DNA from: Sternotherus odoratus
Taxonomy: Eukaryota; Chordata; Testudines; Kinosternidae
Length of the DNA: 64,000 nt
Assembly: GCA_032164245.1 (NCBI GenBank)
Contig: JAVMKO010000001.1
Coordinates: 17,087,603-17,151,602, forward strand
Direction: 5' to 3'
Under the pieces are notes generated by a model. That model was not told the origin of the DNA, did not search any database, and worked only from the letters and a program-made list of their open reading frames with translations. Made by a program: the position numbers and the translations under genes. Each line of letters begins with the position of its first letter. Position 1 is the first letter of the stretch. Below, one piece after another: positions 32,857-42,017 of this stretch.

Positions 32857-35022
32857 TTAAAAGTTTTCTGAGAAAGTCAGCCTGCTGCTGCTGCTGCTTC
32901 TGCTGGTTTGTGGGGTGGAGTGGAGCGGCCCACGGGCCTTGCCCCCCCGTGTTCTCACCCCGCGTCTGGGTGGGGAATCTATGGGAGTTGGGGAGGGGGG
33001 GAGGTGGTTACACAGGGGCTGCAGAGGTGGTCTTTGGGCATGCTGCAGCTCCACCAGAGATCGCAGCATGTCGCTCTGGTCCTCCATTATGCGGAGGAAA
33101 GCATCCATGCGTCTTTCCTCACGTTCTACTCTCTTTTCTGCAGCGGCTTCCCTCTTTTCTGCAGCGGCTCTCCTTTCCTCTCTCTCTCGATTCCTTTCCT
33201 CTCTGTCTCGTTCCCTTGCCTGTATCATTTTTTCCCTCCAGTCCGTCTGGCGGGCTGCCTCAGCGCGCGAGTTCTCCAGGAGTTCAGTGAACATCTCATC
33301 GCGCGTTCGCGTTTTCTTTTTACGCTTTCTTTTCTGCAGGGCAGGGCGGGAGTTCAACTGTTGTTGTTCATCTGTGGGCAAGTGTGTGGGAAAAGAAAGT
33401 TTGAAAGTTATGAGACAGATACATTCAAGGTTAGGAGGCAGATGCAGTACACAATGGGAGTAGTATGCTGTTTGCAACCTCAGTATTCAGAGGCCTGATA
33501 TGATTTCTGTACAAGGTCATGTTGTACACCTAAAACTGACTGACAAGCTCTCAGAAAATTCAGAGCATCTCAGACACATATGCGTGCCTCAGCCCAAGAC
33601 GGCTTCTGAAATCACCGTGCAGCCGGCCATGGTAAGTTAAAAGTGGCGCCTGCATACTGTAGAGCAACCCCGCCCCCTTCCCCCCACCGCGTGGCTGGCT
33701 CCCACTGAAACCGCAAACTGCAAAGCAAATGCCTAAGGGCTAAGGTGTTTTTGGGGCTCTTCAGACCGCGTGCAGACGGCTCGGATTCCCTGCCAGCTAA
33801 CGCTACGGGCTGGGGGGGGGGCGGGCGGCGGTCAGCGTTCGTGGGGGGGGGGGGGGGCGGGTTCGGTTCGTCGGTCCTCAGCAGAAAAGAGTACTTTGCA
33901 GCTGGGACTCTTTATCTCCCGACTAATTGCAGTCCGTATCTCAAACAGGCAACCCTGAATGACATCACTTTGCTGAGAATTTCTCGGAGAGATAGGGAGC
34001 GCATGCTCCTTGAGTCCATGCAAAGTCCTGGTCCATACGCCGCAATGCTAGCCTGCTCAATGATACCAGACAACCTACTACTTTCGTGGCGTGGGTTGGT
34101 GTCCTATCACGGGGGACCGGATAAGGCAGCTCTCCCCAGAAATCTGCTGCGCTGGATTCATCGCTACCTCCTGGATAGCTTCCTTGAAATGTCCGCGGAG
34201 GACTTATGGTCAATCCCGGAGTATATTGACAAACTCTTTGAGTAGAAATTGACCAGCAATGAAAGCACGCTAAGTCCTTAGGGCAAGTTACTTAGGGCAA
34301 GCATTAATGCCTTAGGGCAAGCATTAATAAATGCTTCCTTTACAAAATCACGCGTCATGTAATCCCTTAAAAAAGAAACACTTACCCCCCTGGGAGGCTT
34401 GGGAGGGTACTGGCTCCAGGGTGACAAACAGCTCCTGGCTCTCTGGGTACAAGGGTTCTCCGCTGGGCTCCTGCTGCTCCGTGAGATTTTCTTCTTCATG
34501 CTCGTCCTCCTCGGAATCAGTCTCCTCCCTGACGATGATCCCATCGGTGGAGTCCACGCACACCGGCGCGATGGTGGTGGGGGCGCCCCCCATTATGGCA
34601 TTTAGTTCATTGTAGAACCTGCATGTCCGTGGCGCGCCCCCCGATCGTCCGTTTGCCTCCTTGGCTTTCTGGAAAGATTGCCGCAGCTCCTTAATTTTCA
34701 CGCGGCACTGTGTGGTGTCCCTGTTGTGGCCCCTTTCCAGCATGGCCTTGGAGACTCTTCCGTAGGTGTTGGCATTCCGTTTGTTGTTTCGTAGTTCCAA
34801 CATCACGGATTCCTCTCCCCAGATAGCGATGAGATCCAGCACCTCACGAGTGGACCATGCTGGAGCTCTTCTCCTCTGGCTGGTCTCCAGGGTAGATGAG
34901 CTCATCATGGATTCCTGTGATGCTGAGCTCTGCATGGCGGCTAGTGCTGCTGATAGCTCTGAATGGCGACTGATCAGTTCAGGTGAGCTGGCCACGCTGA
35001 CCAAACAGGAAATGGCATTCAA
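32857..35022 (-). CDS. Harbinger Myb/SANT-like DNA-binding protein, two exons (383 aa)
   Basis: Exon 1 is 35022-34386 and exon 2 is 33371-32857. The join is set by a GTAAGT donor after CAGGGGG and a CCACAG acceptor preceded by a pyrimidine-rich tract. It keeps the frame (637 + 515 bases = 384 codons) and makes one Asp codon across the junction. Residues 54-140 form a trihelix/Myb-SANT-like domain (PAWSTREVLDLI, W68, QCRVKIKELRQSF, CRFYNEL). An acidic run follows (EEDEHEEE, 171-178). Exon 2 gives a basic, nuclear-signal-like KRKRKKK at 226-232 and a long charged coiled coil at about 235-320. In known PIF/Harbinger elements this second protein binds the ends and assists the transposase. The start Met is the first in the frame, and an alternative start cannot be excluded. 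The intron of 1,014 bases contains another gene on the opposite strand. Confidence 0.88.
33629..34245 (+). CDS. Third Harbinger gene: predicted spliced 99-aa protein of unknown function
   Basis: A long frame (in-frame ATG at 33745, stop at 34245) encodes a helical C-terminal part that does not look random: RISRRDRERMLLES, LLLSWRGLVSYHGG, LLRWIHRYLLDSF, IPEYIDKLFE. Its N-terminal part is poly-Gly from G runs and seems non-coding. A better model joins an ATG at 33629-33631 in a strong Kozak context (GCCGGCCATGG) to 33949-34245. The donor is ATG|GTAAGT and the acceptor CAAACAG|GC, with a GACTAAT branch-like site upstream. The product starts MATLNDITLL and has 99 residues. AATAAA follows the stop by 80 bases (34326-34331), which supports a separate transcript. 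I recognise no family. It lies antisense inside the Myb-gene intron. The splice model is inference. Confidence 0.6.
33809..33857 (+). repeat. G-run cluster
   Basis: Runs of 10 and about 15 G separated by CGGGCGGCGG lie within the predicted 317-bp intron of the third Harbinger gene. The sequence could form a G-quadruplex. The run lengths may be uncertain, and they affect the reading frame upstream of residue 45 of the unspliced frame. Confidence 0.75.
34276..34331 (+). repeat. Short tandem repeat with polyadenylation signal
   Basis: CTTAGGGCAAG is repeated three times, the last two followed by CATTAAT. The final copy runs into AATAAA (34326-34331), the likely polyadenylation signal of the third Harbinger gene. 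Confidence 0.75.
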
Positions 35023-35169
35023 ATGTTCCCGGGTCTTATCTACCTGGCCAGAGCAGCGAGTTCAGAGTGCAGTGCAGAGCGGTCACAGTGGAGCAGTAGT
35101 GAGGCAGTCCAGAGCGGTCAGAATGGAGCATTGTGGGACAGCCTCTGGAGGCTATTAATGTCGGGTTCC

Positions 35170-35359
35170 GTCTTCACTAGCCCACGGTCGAGCTTGGAAC
35201 GTCGAGATTAGCCTTATGCCACTGGTTAGGCTGGAGTGCCAAGATCGATCTTTAAGGCCCTTTACATCGACGTTAAGGGCATGTATGTGAAGACAGGTAC
35301 ACGTTTACTTCGACCTAACGTCGTTAACATCGATTTAAAGTGGTAGTGAAGACATGCCC
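35170..35359 (-). promoter_or_regulatory. Harbinger right end with repeated GTCTTCACTA motif
   Basis: The motif appears as GTCTTCACTA at 35170-35179, inverted as TGTGAAGACA at 35286-35295, and inverted as TAGTGAAGAC at 35344-35353 in the terminal repeat. This mirrors the left end. The region also lies upstream of the Myb-like gene, so it may hold its promoter. Confidence 0.6.
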
Positions 35360-35489
35360 TAAGTCACAGATTGGTAAGTGGATGTAATTAGGTCTAAACG
35401 AGTCTAAATTGGTCTATTTTCAATGCATGCCAAGGAGATGGAAAAAAAGCTGTAAAATAGTGCACATTAGAATAAGGAGTGACTGATAA

Positions 35490-36130
35490 TAATAATAATA
35501 GAGCTCAGATTTTCCTAGATGCAATAGCTGATGGATTCCTTCATCAAGTGTTACTGAGCCAACAAGAGGGGATGCATTTTGGATTTGGTTTTGGTGAGTG
35601 GTGAGGATCTCATAGAAGAAATGGTTGTAGGGGACAACCTTGAGTCTAGTGATCATGAACTAATTCAGTTCAGATTGAATGGAGGAGTGAACAAAAATAG
35701 ATCTGCGACTAGGATTTTTGATTTCAAAACGGCTAACTTAAAATTAAGGACATTAGTTAGGGAAGTGGATTGGGCTGAAGAATTTATGGATCTAAAGGTG
35801 GAGGAGGCCTGGGATTACTTTAAATCAAAGTTGCAGAAACTATCAAAAGCCTACATCCCAGTAAAGGGGGAAAAAATCATACGCAAGAGTTGTAGACCAA
35901 GCTGGATGAGCAAGCATCTCAGAGAGGTGATTAAGAAAAAGCAGAAAGCATACAGGGAGTGGAAGATGGGAGGAATCAGCAAGGAAAGCTACCTTATTGA
36001 GGTCAGAACATGTAGGGATAAAGTGAGAGGCTAAAAGTCAAGTAGAATTGGACCTTGCAAAAGGAATTAAAACCAATAGTAAAAGGTTCTATAGTCATAT
36101 AAAAAAGAAGAAAACAAAGAAAGAAGTTTG
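35490..36130 (+). mobile_element. CR1 LINE fragment: endonuclease C-terminus and linker
   Basis: An open frame (35579-36034) encodes VSGEDLIEEMVVGDNLESSD, then HELIQF, RIFDFKTANLKLR, RPSWMSKHLREVIKKKQKAY and YLIEVRTCRDKVR. This order (SDHE..F, DF..A.F, R..W....L...I..K...Y..W) is that of CR1 ORF2 between the endonuclease and reverse transcriptase. The SDHE motif is part of the endonuclease active region. Both ends are truncated and the frame stops after 151 codons, so the copy is dead, but it is one of the better preserved CR1 pieces here. Confidence 0.85.
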
Positions 36131-36489
36131 AGGATTAATATTTGTTCCTGAAATGTTGCTGCAGAATTAGAAGAACAAGTGCAAAGTATTGTTTTGTGAA
36201 TCCTATGCAATCATACTTGCTGTTGATATAATAATCCAATGTGAATTAAACAAGGGTATCATGAGATTGTTACAAGCTAAATATCCTGTAGGTGATGTTT
36301 ATGATGCTATCATATAGAATAACTACTCGATGCTGTGTCTGAATTTCTCCTTTCAAAAATTCAAGGCATAGGTCTTGATTTTCCTCTCACTTGCACAAGT
36401 ATAAATTAGTGGTAACTTCCACTGACATCAAAGGAGACACCCTGGTGTTAAAACTGTTGCATGCATGAAAAGGAAGTATGTCTAGTGGT
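36131..36489. other. No recognised genes
   Basis: AT-rich DNA; nothing identified. Confidence 0.45.
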
Positions 36490-36650
36490 TAGGACACAAG
36501 GAGACCTTAGTTCACATCTCCTTTCCACCACCTCCTTTCTATGCCTCAGTTCTCCATCTTATAATTGGGGATAAACTGTGCTTCCCTCTTTATTTAACAA
36601 AGGGGATTGTGACACACTCAGTGTGATAATAGGCATCATATAAATAACTA
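36490..36650 (+). mobile_element. MIR-like SINE fragment
   Basis: AGTGGTTAGGACACAAGGAG, CTATGCCTCAGTTCTCCATC, and a tail with GTGATAATAGGCATCATATA match the MIR order from 5' part to tail. Confidence 0.7.
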
Positions 36651-37599
36651 TGATTGGAGAATCAGGTGAATAGTTTTATATCTACATAGAGCAATTTTTT
36701 TTTTCTAGAGACATTTTCTCTGTTTTTCATGCAAGACATTTCCATTTGCCTAACGCTGAAGAGATGATACTTTATTCTTTTCCATCTTCTGAAAAAAGGT
36801 CTCAGTATGGCATAGTCTGCCCTGAATATCTCTGAATCATTATATGCATCTTTGCTGTAGCCAATCTTAGATAAGGTGGGTGAGGTAATACCTTTTATTG
36901 GACCAGATTCTGTCGGCAAGAGAATGTAGCAAGGCCTGATGGTGAAAAGATGTGAAGCCAATCAAATTGAACTGGAGTGGCAAATATAAATTTGGCGCAC
37001 TGGATCAATTACAAATGATATATTACCCGCTGACTAAAGTGAGGAGTTATGGAATAGGAAGATATTTCTCACCACGGAATGGAAATTGGCTGAAGAGCTG
37101 TTATCATAATGATGAATGAGACCTTTTTCATGCTGCTTGTATTACTTGCTGCAAGTGCACCTCCTTGCATCTAGGTCTTGGATCATAGGTCTCACTGGTT
37201 CAGATACTCCCTGCTGCTGGGCTACTTGCTCTGTGATAGTTCCTTTTCTGATTGCTTCACCCTCTGGCCAGATCATCATTTAGCCCACCCCTTCCCCTGT
37301 CCAGATGTTGTCTCCAGACTGTGTTCAGCCCCATCTTGGGCTCTCTGACAGTGGCTGGCAGGGAACCCAGGTCCACCCTCTACACCAGGTTCCAACCGGG
37401 AACCTACAACCAGCAGTGTAGGTCTGCTTAGTCCCAGTCCCTGTTGCTGTTTCTCCTTCCTACCCAGTTATATTTACGTATATTGTAGGGTTGTGAGCAT
37501 CAGAAGTGGAGAAAAATATTTAAGGATGATATACATGGTGTAAGAGAATGGCGTGAAGATATGGGAAATTCATGATGAATATCAGGAATGAGAGCTATA
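36651..37599. other. No recognised genes; possible old LTR piece near 37.2-37.45 kb
   Basis: 36875-36925 contains AAGGTGGGTGAGGTAATACC, a phrase I associate with a common reptile repeat. 37250-37450 is C/T-rich and resembles LTR-type sequence, but I can set no ends. Confidence 0.3.
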
Positions 37600-37740
37600 T
37601 GATTTTGGAAGAGTCTCCCAAAGGGAGCCACATTGATAGACACATTTAAGATTGGACTTGACAAAAACGTATAGGGGGAAAAGACCACACTGTCTGGATG
37701 ACTTATCTGGTCTTTTCCAACACCTATTTCCATGATTCTT
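37600..37740 (+). mobile_element. CR1 LINE 3' end
   Basis: GAAGAGTCTCCCAAAGGGAG, AGATTGGACTTGACAAAAAC, TATCTGGTCTTTTCCAACAC and TTTCCATGATTCTTAAAT follow the CR1 3' end order, which finishes in ATGATTCT-like repeats. Confidence 0.8.
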
Positions 37741-38847
37741 AAATTTAGTCTCCGGCACTGTCAATTTTTGTACAGTGCTATTTTTTTTTTAAATAACAAA
37801 GCATAAAATATTTCCTCTTAAAGTATCATTCTGTTCAGAACACAATATTGGTTTTTATGTGTGTTTTGAACAGAGATGAGAATATGATGTCTTTTTCAGG
37901 CTTGCAACAAAAGTTGCAACCTTAATTTTAAATTGCAACTTTTAATGGTGAAACATATTTGGAACTACATGGAACTTCCTTGCTCCCAAGGAAGTGTACA
38001 GGAAATTTTCAATGTATTTCTTTGGGAGCTGTATTTACATTGGATGCCATCCTCATTCAACAATGTTGGAATAAATATTGAGCCTCACACTGCAAAGTAC
38101 GAAGTGCCCTCAACTCCCATGAAGTCATTTCATGGGAGGACTGAACTTCTGTCCTACAGCAGCCAGCAATTTAGAAAGTCAGGTGTTACTGTGCAAAGAT
38201 ATCATAGGGAGTGTAAACCACTCGATCTCCTGCAGAGTATTACCAGCAGACTAGCTGGTTTCTGTTATCAATGAAAAAGGTGTGTTACATGCATCCATTG
38301 TAATGAGAATTTGTGTTTGTCATTTTCACCCCTATAGGTATCTCTTTGCGAATCTGGAGACATTAACACTGTTTTTCAAGCACCAGGGTGGTTTGAGTAA
38401 TCTACTTCCCATTTAGGGCAGCTCCTAAGGAAAACTGGTAGTCATCTCCTATCTGTCTCAGATATTTGCACTGTATCTGTATGAATGGAGACAGCTGGAA
38501 ATGATTAGAATAGACTGAGATGTGAAGTCACATAGGAAAGGAAATTTTACATCAAAAAGAGCTGACAATGCTGTATTAACAGGAGAGGAGTTCAAGTAGT
38601 AAACTGGGCAGATTTTTAATCGGCAATGGAAATTTAGCTGTTGGACTCCACTCATATCAGATGCTGTTGCATGTCAGAATTTACCCTCAATAGCTTATAT
38701 TTAAAAATCCATTCTAATCATGGATATTAGTTTCATATTTTCATAAGAACACTAGCATTTCCAAGCAGGAACAAACCAGTTCTTCTAGTCTGATAACCTA
38801 TTCCCAACACCAGTCAATAGCAATCAGAAGAAGATGGAACCCTCACA
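37741..38847. other. No recognised genes
   Basis: The frame at 37933-38274 shows no known domain. Near 38740-38835 are words (CATAAGAACACTAGC, GTTCTTCTAGTCTGATAACC) that may be a decayed LINE end. Confidence 0.4.
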
Positions 38848-38855
38848 TCTTAATG

Positions 38856-39207
38856 CGGGAATTCTTAACCTTTTTTGTTTTGAGCCCCCCTCTTCTCCCA
38901 ATATGCTATAAAAACTCCAAGGCCCACCTGTGCCACAACTGTTTTTCTGCAAATAAAAGCCAGGACGAGTGTTAGGAAGTAGCAAGCAGGGCAATTGCCT
39001 GAGACCCCACTTCACAGGGCGCCCTGCAAAGCAAGTTGCTCAGGCTTCAGCGCTGAGTGGCGGGTCTCAGTGTCCCGGACTTCAGCCTCATGAGGCGGGG
39101 CTTCGGGTTTCTGCCCTGGGCCCAAAAAAGTCTAATGCCAGTCTTGCTTGACTCCCTCTACCCTCCCCCTCCCCAGGGGACCCAGGACCTCTGGTTTAGG
39201 ACCACTA
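38856..39207. mobile_element. Non-autonomous hAT-type transposon
   Basis: The left end CGGGAATTCTTAACCTTTTT, a form of CAGTGGTTCTTAACC, and the right end GGTTTAGGACCACTA are inverted relatives. The flanks TCTTAATG (38848-38855) and CCTTAATA (39208-39215) match at 6 of 8 with a central TA. GTTTTGAGCCCCCC just inside the left end is usual for this group. Confidence 0.75.
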
Positions 39208-39215
39208 CCTTAATA

Positions 39216-40309
39216 TACGTAAATGTAAATTGTAGACCATATAGGGAAATGTCATTTTTTGCCCTGAAGTATGAGGTTTGATCACTTTTTTTTAATGCCA
39301 ATTTTCTCTCGCACCTTTCCAAAGGTTGATAGTCTTTTTTATTATAAGTACTGACATTTTAAAAGAATGTACTTTAGTTTCCTGTTCTCCACTACTCAAA
39401 TTGCTGGATGACTTAAGTATTGGTGCTTTTCACATTTGGGCTGTATTCCTTCATTCAGGTTACTAATATCTGTAGATAGATAGACAAAAAAAGAATCCTG
39501 ATTCACTCTCAAACACAGTTCTGATTAAATACTTTGTCCAGCATACATATTTTTGGTTCTTCCTCAATACAAATTGCAATGTAAATGTCAAATAAACACT
39601 TCATTTCTTAGAGATAGCTAATTACCAGTTTAAGGAATTTAATTTATTAGACCGATATACAAACTTGCATCCTTTCATAAAAGAACTAGCCTTTTTTCTG
39701 AAATGGTCTTCTATTGACCCAGACATGTGCTTTATGTGGAATTTATTTATTAGATGCTCTAAGGAAATCATCATAACACATGATGTTGATGCATAATACT
39801 TATGTAAATGATGGGATATAATAGTTCTTGTATTTGATTTCATTGTCCATTTGGAGTAAGTGTTTTCCCTCACTGATCTGAGCGTGCATCCTACAGGGTA
39901 ATACTGGACCAGGCTTGGGAGGGTGGTTTCAAAATCAGCACATTTGGAGCAACTTTGTATTTTTTTTTTTAATTAGGCCATGATCTGGCCATTACCTCTT
40001 CCATGTTGTTGTTTTATAGAGACTGGTGGCCCTAATTTGGTCTCAGGTATCCCCCTGGATAACTTTCCATAGAAGATGAGTCATCCTGTTGATGTGCTAA
40101 TGAGTCACAATTGTCTGCTGTCCAGGATTATTGATAGCTCCTAAAAGTTCTCTGTTCGTATGTCTTCCTGGAAGGTAATTTCCATGTGTAAGTGTCCTAT
40201 GTTATGAGGTTGATTAACTGCAGCATGCAGAGTGTTTGAAATCTTGTGCTTTGGCCATTATAGAGGGAAATAAGTCCTTTCTTTTTCAGCTAGCTGCAAA
40301 ATCTTATCC
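39216..40309. other. No recognised genes
   Basis: AT-rich DNA; nothing identified. Confidence 0.5.
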
Positions 40310-41420
40310 AGCAGAACCAGTCTGAGTAGTGGTGCTAGCCCAAACTCCCCCTCCCCCCCCAGATTTAGGGTACCCCCAGAATAGCACACCTACTAACCAA
40401 TCTTTTCTCCTAAGGTGTGGGTCTCCAGGGTGGCTGAGGAAATACCTCGGGGGGACACATATACAGCCTTCCGATAAATGATTGACACAAATGGAGAGTT
40501 CTTTCCAAAACAAGACATCTCTTTATTGGTGCAAATAATAATTCCTAATACCATAATAATCTAAAACACATCCCTCCAAATTATACCCCAATCTCAATAT
40601 CATACAACTGAGATGATTTTAAGCAGAGGTAACAAAGTCCTGTGGCACCTTAAAGACTAACTATAAAGTTTTAGTTAGTTAGTTAATCTTTAAGGTGCCA
40701 CAGGATTTTACCTCTGCTATTCCAGACTAACACGGCTACCTCTCTGATTTTAAGCAGTTGCACCCTGTCACAGATGGTCAGCTTGTCACAGGCTGCTGAG
40801 AGCAGATCTTAAATACTTTAAGTCTTATACATTTCTTTAATCATCAGCACACGTCCTTATTAGTCCACATACACACAGTAACAGTGTACTATACTGTGCT
40901 ATGCTATTCTATATGATAACAGTAACCGACAAACTTCCTCTGTCTGCTGACACAGGACTCTTTCTGGTACTGCTGCTGTCTTCTTGCCTGCTTCTTTAGG
41001 TCTCCTTGCTTCACTCCCATGCACTTCTATCTGCTCCACTCTCTTCGGCTTCTACTTTTTTGGCTGCTCCGCTCCTAATCTCTCAGCTGCCCAGTGACTG
41101 TGTGCCTTTTTTATAGTGTCCTATCAGAAACTTCTAGACATTTATCTCTACTGCACATGCTCACTACCAAACATTCCATTGGCTACCGGTCAGTTCTATT
41201 TTTAGCCTCCAGTCATAATCGTTGACAGTTGTCAATCGTTGTTTACCATCTCTGTAGCCTTTCCCCTTCTTTTAAGGTATCATGTGACTACAGCTTCCAA
41301 TTGTTGTTTACCTCAGAGTGTTATCACCCATGTACCACTGTGACCTTTAGTCTATGTTCAGTGGCCTTTAGCCTACTTTTGTACTGTAGATACTCAGTAA
41401 TGTGACCTGCAGCTTCTAAT
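40310..41420 (-). mobile_element. Candidate LTR (ends not resolved)
   Basis: On the - strand a TATA-like ATAAAAAAGGCACAC (about 41103-41118) lies upstream of an AATAAAGAGATG signal at about 40518-40529, with T/C-rich promoter-like DNA in front. This layout suits an LTR of about 1 kb, interrupted by the foldback repeat at 40623-40747. I could not identify TG...CA ends or a target duplication. Confidence 0.4.
40623..40747. repeat. Foldback pair of the GTGCCACAGGACTC repeat
   Basis: AGCAGAGGTAACAAAGTCCT and the following CTTAAAGACTAACT (40623-40674) are mirrored by AATCTTTAAGGTGCCACAGG and TTACCTCTGCT (about 40684-40723). The right arm then continues to TAACACGGCTACCTCTCTGA. The same repeat occurs singly at 25265 and 46325, so here it was duplicated head-to-head. 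Confidence 0.85.
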
Positions 41421-41639
41421 GGAGGAGTGACTTAAAATGGGGGCCAGAAATGCAAAATAGAGTCTGGGGAATTTCTCTGGTAGTGGATTGTTATAGAAAT
41501 ATTGTGCACTAGGTAGATGTAGTAGAAATAAGTGGCTGAAAAAATATTATTTCCTGAGAGAACCTTTTCACTTCCCTTCTCAAGCATTCTCTGCATTAGC
41601 TCTTGACGCAGTCAGAGCTCCCTCCACCCTAATTCATAT
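41421..41639. other. No recognised genes
   Basis: Short unassigned spacer. Confidence 0.45.
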
Positions 41640-42017
41640 TTAAGTTACTGTATAACAGGTTATAGATTTATTTTCAGGCCAGAATGAACCATTATGATCA
41701 GCAAGGGTGCATCTACAGCTGGGAGCCCACTTTCCAGTGTGTGTAAACAGACGTAGCTCAGGAGCACAAATGACACCTCAGGCTCACCACCTGAATGCAA
41801 ATCCTCCCAGATCATCTGGGTCTATACTTGAGATGCTACTCTGAGCTTCCCCCCATGCTACAGCTGAGTACATGGCTATTTTTAGTGTGCTAGTTTGAGC
41901 AGAATTAGCACCTGTCTGTCTACTCATGCTGGGAATCATGCTGCAGTATAGATGTACCCTTTGTCAGGCCTCCAGCATAACAAAAACCTCACCCAGTAAT
42001 TCCTGTAGGGGATGGAA
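41640..42017 (-). mobile_element. CR1 3' end split by a MITE
   Basis: 41640-41702 (TTATAGATTTATTTTCAGGCC, GAATGAACCATTATGATCAG) and 41962-42017 (GTCAGGCCTCCAGCATAAC, CTCACCCAGTAATTCCTG) are successive parts of a reversed CR1 3' end. The piece between is the MITE at 41703-41961. Confidence 0.75.
41703..41961. mobile_element. MITE with AAGGGTRCATCTA ends, nested in CR1
   Basis: The left end AAGGGTGCATCTACAGCTGG is inverted at the right end (reading inward AAGGGTACATCTATACTGC). The interior has further CTGGGA.TCATGCTGCAG-like words. It encodes nothing. The termini resemble, but do not equal, the Harbinger-type ends in this window, so the superfamily is tentative. Confidence 0.7.

Larger units (their letters stand above)
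30844..35359 (+). mobile_element. Full-length PIF/Harbinger DNA transposon, apparently intact
   Basis: The left end GGGTATGTCTTCACTAC and the right end (inverted: GGGCATGTCTTCACTAC) match at 16 of 17 bases. The 3-bp target duplication TAA flanks both sides (30841-30843 and 35360-35362), as expected for Harbinger insertions. The 4,516-bp body carries an open transposase gene, a converging two-exon Myb/SANT-like gene and a third small gene inside the Myb intron. None of the reading frames is interrupted. It contrasts with the dead repeats around it in GC content and integrity, so it is probably a recent, possibly still competent copy. Activity is inferred, not shown. Confidence 0.95.

Noticed and set aside
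32592..33498. + strand frames of 180-230 aa around 32.6-33.5 kb
   Set aside because: They are antisense to exon 2 of the Myb-like gene and its 3' region. Serine- and phenylalanine-rich content follows from the charged coiled coil on the other strand.
33745..34245. Unspliced 166-aa version of the third Harbinger gene
   Set aside because: Its first 45 residues are mostly read from G homopolymers, and a better start with a splice donor exists upstream, so I prefer the spliced 99-aa model.
35579..36034. A host gene encoding 151 aa
   Set aside because: The residues match the CR1 ORF2 region between endonuclease and reverse transcriptase. It is a LINE remnant.
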